In this document: positions 36,501-44,745 of the stretch, piece after piece
Numbering within the stretch: position 1 is the stretch's first letter
How the letters are laid out: every line of letters begins with the position of its first letter
Origin: an uncultured marine group III euryarchaeote
GTDB lineage: Archaea; Thermoplasmatota; Poseidoniia; MGIII; CG-Epi1
Direction: 5' to 3'
DNA length: 64,000 nucleotides
Assembly (NCBI GenBank): GCA_902627615.1
Contig: CACOJW010000007.1
Location: 1-64,000, forward strand
Program-made: the position numbers and the translations under genes
Notes under the pieces: generated by a model
The model's database searches: none
The model's input: only the letters and a program-made list of their open reading frames with translations
What the model was told of the DNA's origin: nothing

Positions 36501-37725
36501 ATTTACTAAAGCTATGCAAGTTTCCAGAGTTATCGTTTTGGTATGCATTTTTTCAATTTTAGCTTTTTCTTTGAATTTACATACAGGTTTTACGGGGATG
36601 ACAAATTTTGGTGTCATATTCTTTGCAGGCCTTGGAGCGATTACAACTGCTTTGTTGACAGTTCCTTCAGACAGGTCTGGTGGTCACGGATGGGCCCCTA
36701 TTTTGGGAATCTTCAGCGATGACTTTGGTTCAGCTATTTTAGCGGGCGTTTTTGTTTCAGGTCTTGCAGGGTGGCTACTTGCTTATCCTACAGCGCGCCT
36801 TCGTATGGATTACTTTGCGATTGTTACGATATCGCTTGGAGAAATAGTTCGAATTTCAATGAGAGCCGAACCATTGCTTAGAGCAGGAACTGGAACAACA
36901 GCAATAGGCATTCAGATGTATAATTTACCTCTGGAACATTGGTGGGAATCTTCGATGGATGATCATGTAGGTAAATGGTTAGGATTAGGCGAGGCTGCAC
37001 CTTATACTGTGTTGTTAGCAGCCATTGCGCTGATTTCATTTCTTTTAGTTTGGATTACGATAGAGATGATTCAGTCTTCACCTTGGGGTCGGATTTTACG
37101 GGCAATTAGAGAGGATGAAGAGGTAACAATGCATCATGGGCACAATGTTTTCCAAAGTAAAGCAATGAGTTTAGCTTTAGGTGGGGCTATAGCAGGCTTC
37201 GGAGGCGGAATGTGGGCTTGGCTAAATGCCAGCGTTTTAGATGATTTTATTAATCCTGTAAAGACGACTTTTTTGATTTGGGCAGCATTTATTGTTGGTG
37301 GAAGAGCAAACAATAGAGGGATGGTAATTGGTGCATTTATGATTGCTTTGACCGAACCCCTATTCAATCTTTTGACAGCAGCTCGAGGTGATACTGATAG
37401 TAGTTTCCATGGTTATGTTTCTGATATTGATGGAGCTTTTGAGTGGCTTGTTTTAGATGTTTTTTCATTCATGTATAGTGACTTGTCTGTTACGGAAGTA
37501 TTTGGCACAGGAGACATAGTTGTAAATTTAGTGTATTTCAAATTAATGCTTATTGGCTTTGTAATCTTATCAAGCCTGATGATTTCCGAGAGAGGACTTT
37601 TGCCTGAAGTACCTAAAAGGCCAATTGACCCTGCTTCTTCTGATAAAACTAGGCCATTTTATGTATGGCCAGCTATTGTTTTCTGCGTCATACTTGTTGA
37701 AATTATAATCTTGGGGGTTGTCTGA
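33580..37725 (+). CDS. Fused LivH-LivM ABC permease with acidic calcium-type insert
   Basis: A 1,381-residue membrane protein that joins both permease subunits of a branched-chain amino acid type importer. LivH-like half: about residues 130-590, with AVGLTLIYKVQNFGNFAQAE near 146, QAMMIASLG near 240, RQMRAVADNPDLAASSGI near 450 and GTLGSVRGALIAA near 510. A middle section of about 300 residues holds additional helices. LivM-like half: about 980-1360, with LNLHTGFTGMTNFG near 1000, YPTARLRMDYFAIVTISLGE near 1068 and RAIREDEE near 1175. An outside loop of the LivH half (about 343-402) carries four D-x-N-G-N/D-G repeats. Start codon is TTG with GAGGT 9 bases upstream. The next gene starts right after its stop. 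Confidence 0.92.
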   Translation: MDKEKPSDNTPQSQSIDVSSYIREAWDSISFGVKFAFLVFIDASLGLRYQSGIFSIVFSGDFLWIIQFFEYVLSSFFLLYSLLNALDGLLKKVALALTPIFILIIFAFCLDQLFIGQETTASTSFNLSSTFFSGLYWGAAYLSIAVGLTLIYKVQNFGNFAQAEMMLVGAYVGFTMMWSPFFYTLLDGKKVLHADVKTDDVLTWDTLFWACVSGFMIAGILGVIIDRLVYQRFRKRNALPQAMMIASLGMAMIMRAVLYLRYGAEQFLFVPDVDWRLSSSSTEFSNDAENQPFYGYWPEWMNQTFFFRFGERTAEEKSRMDETACAEEDKIDGFSSSWSSSEDFVDSNGDGRYNTAEAFIIDVNGNGIPEQGEYIDANGNGQYDEAESFTDTNGNGVWDDGLCTITEYLSFYESGESSYFLQYTKSSLIIGVFAAVIMLILMLNWTRLGRQMRAVADNPDLAASSGINVERIHAITAFLAAGMSGFGGVLFGMYVRVNPEVGLSILLPAFSVIILGTLGSVRGALIAAVIVGLVRSIAEPILIGSGSALDRPSYAAFGEAIPYMFLIAVLMVMPKGLGHVLNEWQIERAKTKSQWSLGVVPSYLSNLLNWIYLPTLKLSSLKTRINFKGKRVTDDSNPEPDRFVKGDYLSEKIEAIDSSFKGTLGVLGVVQVIIVSILDIYTSGQGTAYYLIDFIYLVLQIIGILMIYFSLAHYQTDMKLYVIDVYFQIKDSPMETKRNLSSSGFLILILFYSIDYFVAGVGSLYLALDYIFLFGQLFGILMVLFSIFFLFDELKLLTPSKLLEQLNYRINFLFLTIAFLLLTYESKIEPSSARETDSTLYVKEIAYTFGILSLNDFTRLLSKIIIPVQTVVSDSSRFFSQHVNFSALVFGLALIMFGHWFWGILFIFYSSNEIMKRVSDQYKGYISQISDNNPQISGIWPKYGRSSEDGSWFTFLCFLVVLIYIVDWLPSVTSFTKAMQVSRVIVLVCIFSILAFSLNLHTGFTGMTNFGVIFFAGLGAITTALLTVPSDRSGGHGWAPILGIFSDDFGSAILAGVFVSGLAGWLLAYPTARLRMDYFAIVTISLGEIVRISMRAEPLLRAGTGTTAIGIQMYNLPLEHWWESSMDDHVGKWLGLGEAAPYTVLLAAIALISFLLVWITIEMIQSSPWGRILRAIREDEEVTMHHGHNVFQSKAMSLALGGAIAGFGGGMWAWLNASVLDDFINPVKTTFLIWAAFIVGGRANNRGMVIGAFMIALTEPLFNLLTAARGDTDSSFHGYVSDIDGAFEWLVLDVFSFMYSDLSVTEVFGTGDIVVNLVYFKLMLIGFVILSSLMISERGLLPEVPKRPIDPASSDKTRPFYVWPAIVFCVILVEIIILGVV

Positions 37726-38493
37726 ATGAGTTCAGTTCTCAAGGTTAGTAACATGACTAAAGATTTCGGAGGCTTACGCGCAGTTGACAACGTTTCTTTT
37801 GAGGTCAAAAAGGGAGAATTTGTGGGCTTGATTGGGCCAAATGGGTGTGGTAAAACTACAACTTTTAATTGTATTTCAGGTTTGTTAGATGCAACAGAGG
37901 GAGACGTTGAAATTTTTGGAGAGGATGCAACATTATTGAGACCAGACCAAATACAAAAATTAGGTCTTACACGCACTTTTCAGCATACTAGGCTTTGGAG
38001 AGAGATGACGGCTATCGAGAATTTACTAATTCCTCCTAGAAATCAATATGGGACAAATCCATTTCATGCATTTATTTCTCATTTCTTTGACAACGGTGAA
38101 AAAGAAAGAATCAGGAAAGCTTACGAAACTCTGGAAGAGTTGGAAATAACGCACATGGCGCATAACTTAACAAGTGAATTATCTGGAGGCCAAAGTAAGT
38201 TAGTGGATATTGGAAGAGCTTTGATGGGGGAGCCTGAGTTATTATTATTGGATGAACCAGTTGCAGGAGTTGCAGGTCCATTAGCAGAAAAAATATTTAA
38301 CAATTTGAGAACTATTGTGTCTGAAACTAATATTTCTATTTTCGTTATAGAACATAATATGGATTTTATCCTTAGAAGAGGAGTAGATAGGATAATTGTA
38401 ATGGATCAAGGCAAAGTTTTGATGGAAGGTACTCCTGATGAGGTAAAGGATAGTAAAGAAGTGATTGAAGCTTATCTTGGAGGTGCAGGTTGA
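37726..38493 (+). CDS. livG: Branched-chain amino acid type ABC transporter ATPase LivG
   Basis: Cytoplasmic ATPase subunit of the importer, 255 residues. Walker A is GPNGCGKTT near 37, the ABC signature is LSGGQSKL near 148, Walker B LLLLDEPVAGV near 168 and the H-loop VIEHNMDF near 207. The LivG hallmark LGLTRTFQHTRLW near 83 is present. It starts immediately after the permease stop and overlaps livF by 4 bases. Confidence 0.94.
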   Translation: MSSVLKVSNMTKDFGGLRAVDNVSFEVKKGEFVGLIGPNGCGKTTTFNCISGLLDATEGDVEIFGEDATLLRPDQIQKLGLTRTFQHTRLWREMTAIENLLIPPRNQYGTNPFHAFISHFFDNGEKERIRKAYETLEELEITHMAHNLTSELSGGQSKLVDIGRALMGEPELLLLDEPVAGVAGPLAEKIFNNLRTIVSETNISIFVIEHNMDFILRRGVDRIIVMDQGKVLMEGTPDEVKDSKEVIEAYLGGAG

Positions 38494-39212
38494 GTAGAAT
38501 ATTAGATGTGAAAAATCTGATAGGTGGTTACGGAAAAGTTCAAATCATGAATGATGTTGATTTGTATGTTGATGAAGGGGAGTTTGTTACAGTAATTGGA
38601 CCTAACGGTTGTGGCAAGTCTACATTCATAAAGATAGTTTTTGGAATTGCTACTTATTACAGTGGAAGTGTTAAGCATAAAGGGGAAGAAGTTTCAGGTT
38701 GGAGAACAGATTCTTTGGTTAACAGAGGTATTGCTTATGTTCCGCAAGTAGATAATGTATTTCCTAGCCTTTCAGTTAGAGAGAATTTAGACATGGGTGG
38801 TATTCACCTTCCAGGTCCATTACTTAATGAGAGGATTGATGAAATTTTAGAAATGTTTGAAGATCTTAAGCCTCGTATGAGTGATGTTGCAGCTTCTTTA
38901 TCGGGTGGCCAAAGACAGATGCTGGCTATTAGTCGAGCACTAATAAGTAACCCTGACTTTCTTTTATTGGATGAGCCTACAGCAGCTCTGAGCCCTCTTT
39001 ATCAAAAACAAATAATTGAAAGAATCGATGCTCTACGTTCTAAGGGAATAACTGTATTGATTGTAGAGCAAAACGCACGTTTATCTTTAGCCCGTTCAGA
39101 TAGGGGTTACATTTTTTCGAATGGTAAAGTGGTACATACAAATAAAGCTAGCGAGATTTTAACAGATCCACAGATAAATGAGTATTTCTTAGGTACTAAA
39201 AAAGGCGATTAA
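38490..39212 (+). CDS. livF: Branched-chain amino acid type ABC transporter ATPase LivF
   Basis: Second ATPase subunit, 240 residues. Walker A GPNGCGKST near 36, signature LSGGQRQMLAISRAL near 136, Walker B FLLLDEPTAALSP near 156 and the H-loop-like LIVEQNAR near 189. Start codon is TTG in a TTGA overlap with the livG stop, so translation is coupled. The binding-protein, permease and two ATPase genes make a complete importer. Confidence 0.94.
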   Translation: MSRILDVKNLIGGYGKVQIMNDVDLYVDEGEFVTVIGPNGCGKSTFIKIVFGIATYYSGSVKHKGEEVSGWRTDSLVNRGIAYVPQVDNVFPSLSVRENLDMGGIHLPGPLLNERIDEILEMFEDLKPRMSDVAASLSGGQRQMLAISRALISNPDFLLLDEPTAALSPLYQKQIIERIDALRSKGITVLIVEQNARLSLARSDRGYIFSNGKVVHTNKASEILTDPQINEYFLGTKKGD

Positions 39213-39214
39213 TT

Positions 39215-40147
39215 ATGCTAGACTTTAGTACTAGAAAACTTGCGATCACTAATGTAATGATGTTAGTAGTTTCAGCATTATGGGGCTTTGCATGGCCAGT
39301 TGGTCGCTTGCTTGCTACAGACTTGTTAGATTTACCTTTTACAGTTATGTTTCTTCGATATACATTTGCCATACCTATACTTTTTGCTTGGATGTGGATT
39401 AAGGAAGGAAATGTTAGGCCTAAACGTTCAGACTACAAATATATTGCAATCATGGCATTTACATCAGTATTTCTGTATCAAATTGGTTATATGTATGGTA
39501 TGCAAAAAACGGCAGCTTCAGATGCTTCTCTAGTTATAGGTTTTAATCCTGTTTTTGTGGCTATTCTATCAGCTATTTTCTTGTCTCATAAGTTTACATC
39601 GAAAGGAGTTGGTGGTGTTGCATTGAGTTTTGCAGGGATTCTTCTTATTTTTGTAGCATCTCCGAATGTTTCCATAGATCTAGAGGACAGACTTTTGGGC
39701 AACAGTCTTATAATGTTTGGAGCTTTTTCTTACGCTATTTATAATGTTTTGATGAGATACTATTTCTTAACTAATTCTAATGAGCACTTAAGTTCTCTCT
39801 CTCTGATTGCTTGGGTTTCACTAATTGGTTGGACTCTGTTCATTCCTTTTGTAATTTCAGAAGCTCCGTGGGAAAGAAGTTGGACTACAAATGAATGGAT
39901 TTTAATAGGATATTTAGGAGTTCTTTCAACAGCACTTTCGTATGTTCTTTTTGCAGTAGGCATCGAAGAGATAGGGTCCACACGGGCATCTAGTTTCATT
40001 AATATTGTGCCTATATTTGGGATATTGTCAAGTTGGTTGTGGATTGATGAGGAGTTGCATTGGATTCAATTTCTAAGTTTTATTTTGATATATTTTGGGG
40101 TAAGTTTAGTTAATCAACAGCCTCCAGAAACCGTTTCTAGTAATTAA
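39215..40147 (+). CDS. EamA/DMT family transporter
   Basis: A 310-residue protein with ten predicted membrane helices in two five-helix halves, the EamA arrangement (drug/metabolite transporter superfamily, e.g. RhaT or YdcZ-like exporters). Conserved phrases include MLVVSALWGFAWPVGRLLA near 16, LRYTFAIPILFAW near 46, SLVIGFNPVFVAILS near 101 and GSTRASSFINIVPIFGIL near 252. It begins 3 bases after livF, so it may be cotranscribed with the transporter. The substrate is unknown. Confidence 0.9.
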   Translation: MLDFSTRKLAITNVMMLVVSALWGFAWPVGRLLATDLLDLPFTVMFLRYTFAIPILFAWMWIKEGNVRPKRSDYKYIAIMAFTSVFLYQIGYMYGMQKTAASDASLVIGFNPVFVAILSAIFLSHKFTSKGVGGVALSFAGILLIFVASPNVSIDLEDRLLGNSLIMFGAFSYAIYNVLMRYYFLTNSNEHLSSLSLIAWVSLIGWTLFIPFVISEAPWERSWTTNEWILIGYLGVLSTALSYVLFAVGIEEIGSTRASSFINIVPIFGILSSWLWIDEELHWIQFLSFILIYFGVSLVNQQPPETVSSN

Positions 40148-40184
40148 TTTAGCCTAGGCTAAACTTTTTATTAGCTTAGTCTAA
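40148..40184. promoter_or_regulatory. DtxR-type operators flanking the TATA box of the regulator gene
   Basis: TTTAGCCTAGGCTAAA (40148-40163) is a perfect 16-base palindrome of the DtxR/MntR box type (TTAG..CTAA half sites). A second, imperfect copy, TTAGCTTAGTCTAA, lies at 40171-40184. The TATA-like CTTTTTATTA between them (about 40164-40173) is centred about 25 bases before the GTG start at 40193. Binding of the regulator would block TBP, so it probably represses its own operon. Confidence 0.72.
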
Positions 40185-40192
40185 TCTGTGCT

Positions 40193-40849
40193 GTGGATTC
40201 GATAGCTGTAGAAAATTATCTCAAATCACTTTGGCAACTAGGGCCAGATGATGTGACAACACTAGATTTAGCTCAAGAATTGAATGTGGCTCCAGCCTCA
40301 GCAACAAAGATGATTAAGCGTTTAACGAGCAGAGGGCTCGTCGAACACACACCCTACAAAGGAGCTTCATTAACAGAAGAGGGGAAACTCAAGGCTCTGT
40401 CTGTTGTCCGCAGACACAGACTTCTTGAGACTTTTTTGTCTCAGACGCTGGATCTAAGCAGTGAACAACTTCATGATGAAGCTGAAAGATTGGATCATGC
40501 CTTATCCGGTGAACTTGAAGAGGCAATTGCCAGCTACCTAGGAAATCCAACTAGAGATCCACACGGCCATCCAATTCCTAATTCAAATGGAGAATTCTCT
40601 CACGAAAATGACTTGTTACTTAGTGAGGTACCTTCAGGTAAATTTGTTACTATTACTCAAGTCCCTGATAAAAATTCTGAGATGCTCGCTTGGCTCAGAA
40701 ATGAAGAGATTATCCCCGGCAAGCGAATTGAAGTTATTGGTAAAGATAAATTTACAGACAATATAATAATCGAATTAGATGGAAGTAAGAAAAGATTAGG
40801 ATTTTCGGTGGCTAAGAACATTCACGTAAAATTGGAGGTAAACGCTTGA
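40193..40849 (+). CDS. DtxR/MntR-family metal-dependent transcriptional regulator
   Basis: A 218-residue repressor with the three family parts: winged helix (1-70; NVAPASATKMIKRLTSRGLV), the metal-binding dimerisation domain (70-140) and an SH3-like FeoA domain (145-218; SEVPSGKFVTITQVPD). The metal domain contains RRHRLLETFL, HDEAERLDHALS and DPHGHPIPN, typical metal-ligand segments. In the N-terminal ligand region the position after the first helix reads EELD-like only loosely, so I cannot tell Fe from Mn from sequence. GTG start, probably leaderless. It shares a TTGA overlap with the 10-TM exporter, which favours Mn sensing. Confidence 0.9.
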   Translation: MDSIAVENYLKSLWQLGPDDVTTLDLAQELNVAPASATKMIKRLTSRGLVEHTPYKGASLTEEGKLKALSVVRRHRLLETFLSQTLDLSSEQLHDEAERLDHALSGELEEAIASYLGNPTRDPHGHPIPNSNGEFSHENDLLLSEVPSGKFVTITQVPDKNSEMLAWLRNEEIIPGKRIEVIGKDKFTDNIIIELDGSKKRLGFSVAKNIHVKLEVNA

Positions 40850-41979
40850 ATTCCGCAACATTTCAAAACAGCCTTTCTAAATTATCAAAAGATAATCTCA
40901 TTGAGTTATGGAATGTTCGACATCGCCGTTTGGCAGTTTTATTGGTATTAATAATCTATTCAATTTTTCCTGGAGAGTTAGGAGAGATTACACGGTTGTC
41001 TCTGTTTGATGCTTACATACAGGTTACTGTTTTTGTAGCTGCAACTTTGTTGTTGTTTTTTAGTCTAGAACATTTCTTTAAAATCGATATCGGAATCCTA
41101 CTGAAAAAGGGAGATAAATGGCAAGTTCCTATGGCCAGCATATTAGGAGCGCTTCCAGGATGCGGCGGGGCTGTAGTGGTCATTACGGCTTTCGCTAGAG
41201 GAAATATCCGGTTAGGAGCAATGGTAGCAGCATTAATTGCTACAATGGGCGATGCGGCATTTCTTCTCTTGGCTAAGGAACCAACAACTTACATAAGAGT
41301 AATAGGAATTTCAATGTTTGCAGCTATTGTAAGTGGTTGGCTGGTAGATAGATTTCACCAAGGTGAGCTTTATAGTTCAGAAGTGAAACATATTAAAAAT
41401 GTTAGAATAGGCGAGTTACGAAATAGAGATAAATTGTTTATAACCTTGGCAGCCCCAGGATTATTTTTAGGAATATTGCAGCTAGCACAGATTGATCTCT
41501 CTAATTTTGGAATAATTGTTTTCTCATTAGGTGTTTTTGGAGCACTTTTTTCGATTACAGTTTGGGCAATTTCTCCGATTACAGCAGTATCTTCAAGCGG
41601 AGATCATCCATTCACTAGATCTAGTGAGGAAACTTCTTTTGTAACAATCTGGGTTATTGCAGGGTTTCTAGCTTATGAATATGCATACGCATTTTTCGGT
41701 TTAGACTTAGAAGTTCTTGCAGAAGCTGCATGGATATTTCTCCCACTTTTAGCAGTTCTTGTAGGATTTATACCAGGGTGTGGTCCTCAAGTATTAGTTA
41801 CCACACTATATCTCAACGGTATAATTCCATTTGCAGCTTTGATAGCAAATTCCATTTCCAACGATGGAGATGCACTGTTTCCAGCAATAGCTTTAACGCC
41901 TAAAATGGCAATTATAGCAACTCTTTACAGCGGCATTCCAGCACTTATTATCTCGTATATTTTTCTGTTGTTAGGATAG
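40846..41979 (+). CDS. 10-TM putative manganese/heavy-metal exporter (ArsP_2 family)
   Basis: A 377-residue membrane protein with two inverted halves, each carrying a PGCG motif: LPGCGGAVVVITAFARG near 104 and IPGCGPQVLVTTLYLNG near 309. This twin motif belongs to the PF11449 family, annotated as putative manganese or arsenic exporter. Start codon is TTG, with a good Shine-Dalgarno GGAGGT 8 bases upstream, rare in this mostly leaderless window. It overlaps the regulator stop by 4 bases, so expression should rise when the repressor is released, or the pair senses excess metal; the direction is inference. Confidence 0.86.
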   Translation: MNSATFQNSLSKLSKDNLIELWNVRHRRLAVLLVLIIYSIFPGELGEITRLSLFDAYIQVTVFVAATLLLFFSLEHFFKIDIGILLKKGDKWQVPMASILGALPGCGGAVVVITAFARGNIRLGAMVAALIATMGDAAFLLLAKEPTTYIRVIGISMFAAIVSGWLVDRFHQGELYSSEVKHIKNVRIGELRNRDKLFITLAAPGLFLGILQLAQIDLSNFGIIVFSLGVFGALFSITVWAISPITAVSSSGDHPFTRSSEETSFVTIWVIAGFLAYEYAYAFFGLDLEVLAEAAWIFLPLLAVLVGFIPGCGPQVLVTTLYLNGIIPFAALIANSISNDGDALFPAIALTPKMAIIATLYSGIPALIISYIFLLLG

Positions 41980-41991
41980 GTATGTGTTTGC

Positions 41992-42447
41992 TTAATGCCT
42001 TCTATGCTTTTCAAAATATTTTTGATGGTATTCTTCTGCTTTCCAAAACTCTTTAGCTTCCGTAATTTCAGTTACAATTCTACGATCGCCTAATTTATTT
42101 TGCAAATAATCCAGAGATTTTTTTGCAATTTCTTTTTGGGCCTCTGTGAAGTAAAATATAGCAGATCTATATTGAGTTCCAACGTCTGGACCTTGGCGAT
42201 TAAGTGTTGTAGGGTCGTGTTTCTCCCAGAAAACGTTCAGCAAAGAATCATAAGAGACTACGTCGGGGTTGTAATCAATTAAAACAACTTCAGCATGATC
42301 TGTTGTATTGCTACACACTTGTTCGTAGGTTGGATTCTCAGTTTTACCACCGCTATATCCTGAAACTACTTCGTTTACGCCTTCAACTTTAGAAAAATTG
42401 TATTCAACGCCCCAGAAGCACCCTGCTCCAAACATTGCTTGCGCCAT
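41992..42447 (-). CDS. msrA: Peptide methionine sulfoxide reductase MsrA
   Basis: Repairs methionine-S-sulfoxide in proteins. The active-site motif GCFWGVEY is at residue 8 with the catalytic Cys; other signatures are [19 protein letters not shown] near 27, [11 protein letters not shown] near 51 and [26 protein letters not shown] near 68 (shown in shorter parts: NRQGPDVG and QYRSAI). It has 151 residues, a short single-domain form. There is no clear resolving Cys in the C-terminus besides Cys45, so regeneration may depend on thioredoxin or another thiol. It shares one base with the aminotransferase stop (TAATG). Confidence 0.95.
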   Translation of the reverse strand: MAQAMFGAGCFWGVEYNFSKVEGVNEVVSGYSGGKTENPTYEQVCSNTTDHAEVVLIDYNPDVVSYDSLLNVFWEKHDPTTLNRQGPDVGTQYRSAIFYFTEAQKEIAKKSLDYLQNKLGDRRIVTEITEAKEFWKAEEYHQKYFEKHRRH

Positions 42448-43649
42448 TAGTTTCTCCTAGATTCGATCCAATTTTTAAATTTATTCATACCTTCGGTTAA
42501 ATCTTCTTTATCTATTCCTGAGAAAGCTAAGCGTATGTAGAAATCTTTTTCGTCTTCAAGAGGTCTTCCGAAATGGTGTCTTCCGCAAAAGCTGACTCCA
42601 GTTTCGTTAAGAACTGTTTTCCTAAACTCTTCAGGATCTGTAAAGCCTATGTCTTTCATTAGTGTAGTGATTTGTGGAAAGACATAAAATCCAGCTTCAG
42701 GAGAATGAGCTTCAATGCCGTCAATATTGTTTAAAATATTCACCAAGATGTCTCTCCTCTCTCGCAAAACATCTATTATCTCTTGAGTTTCTTGTTTAGG
42801 TGCCTTCAATCCAGCTATCCCTGCATATTGAACAAAATGAGTAGTACATGATTCCATGTTTACATTTAATCGATTTATTTGGTCGATAATATACTTAGGG
42901 CCTATAGATCCTCCTAATCTCCATCCAGTCATTGCAAATTTTTTAGAGAATGTGTACATTGTCAATGTTCTTTCAAACATTCCTGGAAGGGTTGCGATTG
43001 ATTTTGGAGTACCATCGTACAAAGTATCAAAATAGGCATCATCAGAAATCAAAAACATATCATTTTTAACTACTAAATCAGCCAATCTTTCCATTTCCTC
43101 ACTGGGAGAGGAAGCCCCCGTTGGATTGTTGTAGTTATTGTAAAAAATATGTTTAGCCCCTTTTTGTATTCCTCTTTCAATGGCTTCGAAGTCTAGCCTT
43201 AGTCCATCCTTTGTGTTTACATATCCATAAGGACAGGCAATACCCTTGTAGAATTCAATTTGAGATTCGTAGATAGGATACCCAGGGTTAGGATAAAGAA
43301 CAGCCTCTCCTTTTTCCATCATTGAGGCAATGTATTTTCCAATACTAGGTTTTCCGCCAGGTTGTATAGAAACATTATCAATACTATATTCAAGCCCTCT
43401 TGCTTTTCCTACATCTTCCGCCAATGCCTTTCGAAGTTCAGGTATTCCTGGTGAGGGGCAGTAGCCAGTTTTTCCGTTATCAATGGCTTCCTTCGCGGCT
43501 TCAACCACACTTCTCGGAGTCGGAAGATTTATGTCGCCTAAATGGAAAGGGTAAATTTTAGTTCCTTTTGAAGCTAAATTGGTTGCTTCCGCGGAAACTG
43601 CAAAAGCAGTTTCACTGCCCAGTAAATCCATTCTTTTAGCAGTCTTCAT
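42447..43649 (-). CDS. Class I/II aminotransferase
   Basis: PLP-dependent enzyme of the aspartate aminotransferase fold, 400 residues. The PLP lysine lies in [12 protein letters not shown] near 234; other motifs are [15 protein letters not shown] near 56, [13 protein letters not shown] near 118, [12 protein letters not shown] near 170 and SDDAYFD near 200, and the C-terminal carboxylate-binding Arg is in YIRLAFSG near 374. The substrate cannot be told from sequence; aspartate/aromatic- or alanine-type specificities are possible. A catattatt box at about 43672-43680 is 27 bases before the ATG. It forms a two-gene operon with msrA. Confidence 0.9.
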   Translation of the reverse strand: MKTAKRMDLLGSETAFAVSAEATNLASKGTKIYPFHLGDINLPTPRSVVEAAKEAIDNGKTGYCPSPGIPELRKALAEDVGKARGLEYSIDNVSIQPGGKPSIGKYIASMMEKGEAVLYPNPGYPIYESQIEFYKGIACPYGYVNTKDGLRLDFEAIERGIQKGAKHIFYNNYNNPTGASSPSEEMERLADLVVKNDMFLISDDAYFDTLYDGTPKSIATLPGMFERTLTMYTFSKKFAMTGWRLGGSIGPKYIIDQINRLNVNMESCTTHFVQYAGIAGLKAPKQETQEIIDVLRERRDILVNILNNIDGIEAHSPEAGFYVFPQITTLMKDIGFTDPEEFRKTVLNETGVSFCGRHHFGRPLEDEKDFYIRLAFSGIDKEDLTEGMNKFKNWIESRRN

Positions 43650-43694
43650 GAGTAATTAGTGCCAGGCTAGTACATATTATTTTTTTTGCGTAAT

Positions 43695-43702
43695 CTTTAT
43701 AC
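43695..43702 (+). promoter_or_regulatory. TATA box for leaderless gene at 43725
   Basis: CTTTATAC is centred 26-27 bases before the ATG at 43725 and thus decides between this start and the ATG at 43713. Confidence 0.55.
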
Positions 43703-43724
43703 TTGACCATTAATGCGTACAGTA

Positions 43725-44123
43725 ATGGCAAGTGAATGGAGAAGGCAAATGAACGCCTGGTTACAGGAACATATGTTAGCCGTTAGTTCTGTAGGTTCAA
43801 TTTTTAGTACTTTTATGTTACTGATAGGTATTTTGGGAAGATGGTATTCAGATGAATCTTGGGCACCTTCGACTATTTTAAATTTCATAGGAGATTGGGC
43901 AATTTGGGTTCTAATTATGGGAATATTACTTCTTGCTTTGTCATCTTATTATTTGTGGCTCACAAGATATTACATGGACAGATTTGAAGAAATCATTTCT
44001 ACAAATTCTAAAAAAGAATTTCAAAAGAATTGGACTGAAATAGAGCAGATTGCCCGTTATCAACTACCAAGTGAGTATCGAAAAAGGGTTGCAGAAGTAC
44101 GCAAGAGATTTGGGCTAAGGTAA
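43725..44123 (+). CDS. Small two-helix membrane protein
   Basis: A 132-residue protein with two predicted helices (VGSIFSTFMLLIGILGRWY and WAIWVLIMGILLLALSSYY) and a basic, helical cytoplasmic C-terminus (ARYQLPSEYRKRVAEVRKRF). Function unknown; no named domain. The upstream ATG at 43713 adds four residues, but the CTTTATAC box supports the ATG at 43725. It lies between the divergent aminotransferase gene and grpE. Confidence 0.72.
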   Translation: MASEWRRQMNAWLQEHMLAVSSVGSIFSTFMLLIGILGRWYSDESWAPSTILNFIGDWAIWVLIMGILLLALSSYYLWLTRYYMDRFEEIISTNSKKEFQKNWTEIEQIARYQLPSEYRKRVAEVRKRFGLR

Positions 44124-44192
44124 ATTGAGAAATTTTATATAGGCACTTTTTTTCTTTCAAATAAGGGGTTAACAACCTCAGGTTCATAACTG

Positions 44193-44744
44193 ATGAAATC
44201 CGATGAAAAAACTACTGAAGCTGAGTCTGCATTAGATGAAGAAAGTAATTTGGAATTAAATTCTGAAGAGCAAATTGAAGCTTTAAAATTAGAAGTTGAC
44301 AAATACAATGAGCAATTTATGAGAGTGGTTGCAGATTTCGATAATTACAGAAAGCGAGTTGATAGAGATCGTGAGCAGCAGAGCCTTAGAATAAAGGGAC
44401 AAGTGATATCCCAATTTTTAGATATTATAGACATAATTGATAAGGCTCAAGAATCAGAATATCCGGACTTAGAGAGCTCATTAAATGGAATTTCAGGCAT
44501 TCAAAAATTAGTATCTTCATTTATGGAATCGTTAAAAATAGAAAAATTTGTACCTAAGGGAGAATTATTTGATTTTCGATTTCATGAAGCTTTAACTACA
44601 GTAGATGACAACGAGGTTGATCCTAATACAGTAGTTGATGTAATTCAATCAGGGTATAAACTTGAGGGGGAAGTACTGAGACCTGCGAAGGTCGTAGTAT
44701 CTAAAAATAGTGAAGAAAAAGAAATTAAGGAAAAAAGTGAGTAA
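44193..44744 (+). CDS. grpE: Nucleotide exchange factor GrpE
   Basis: Releases ADP from DnaK. The 183-residue protein has an acidic N-terminus, the long coiled coil ([21 protein letters not shown]), the signature [18 protein letters not shown] near residue 49, and the C-terminal beta domain with FDFRFHEAL near 128 and the typical [17 protein letters not shown] near 154. A ttttatatag box at about 44132-44141 would give a leader of about 30 bases. It precedes dnaK by one base. Confidence 0.93.
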   Translation: MKSDEKTTEAESALDEESNLELNSEEQIEALKLEVDKYNEQFMRVVADFDNYRKRVDRDREQQSLRIKGQVISQFLDIIDIIDKAQESEYPDLESSLNGISGIQKLVSSFMESLKIEKFVPKGELFDFRFHEALTTVDDNEVDPNTVVDVIQSGYKLEGEVLRPAKVVVSKNSEEKEIKEKSE

Positions 44745-44745
44745 A

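Noticed and set aside
44101-44192. CIRCE heat-shock operator before grpE
   Set aside because: The TTAGCACTC-N9-GAGTGCTAA pattern is absent; a TATA-like box explains expression.
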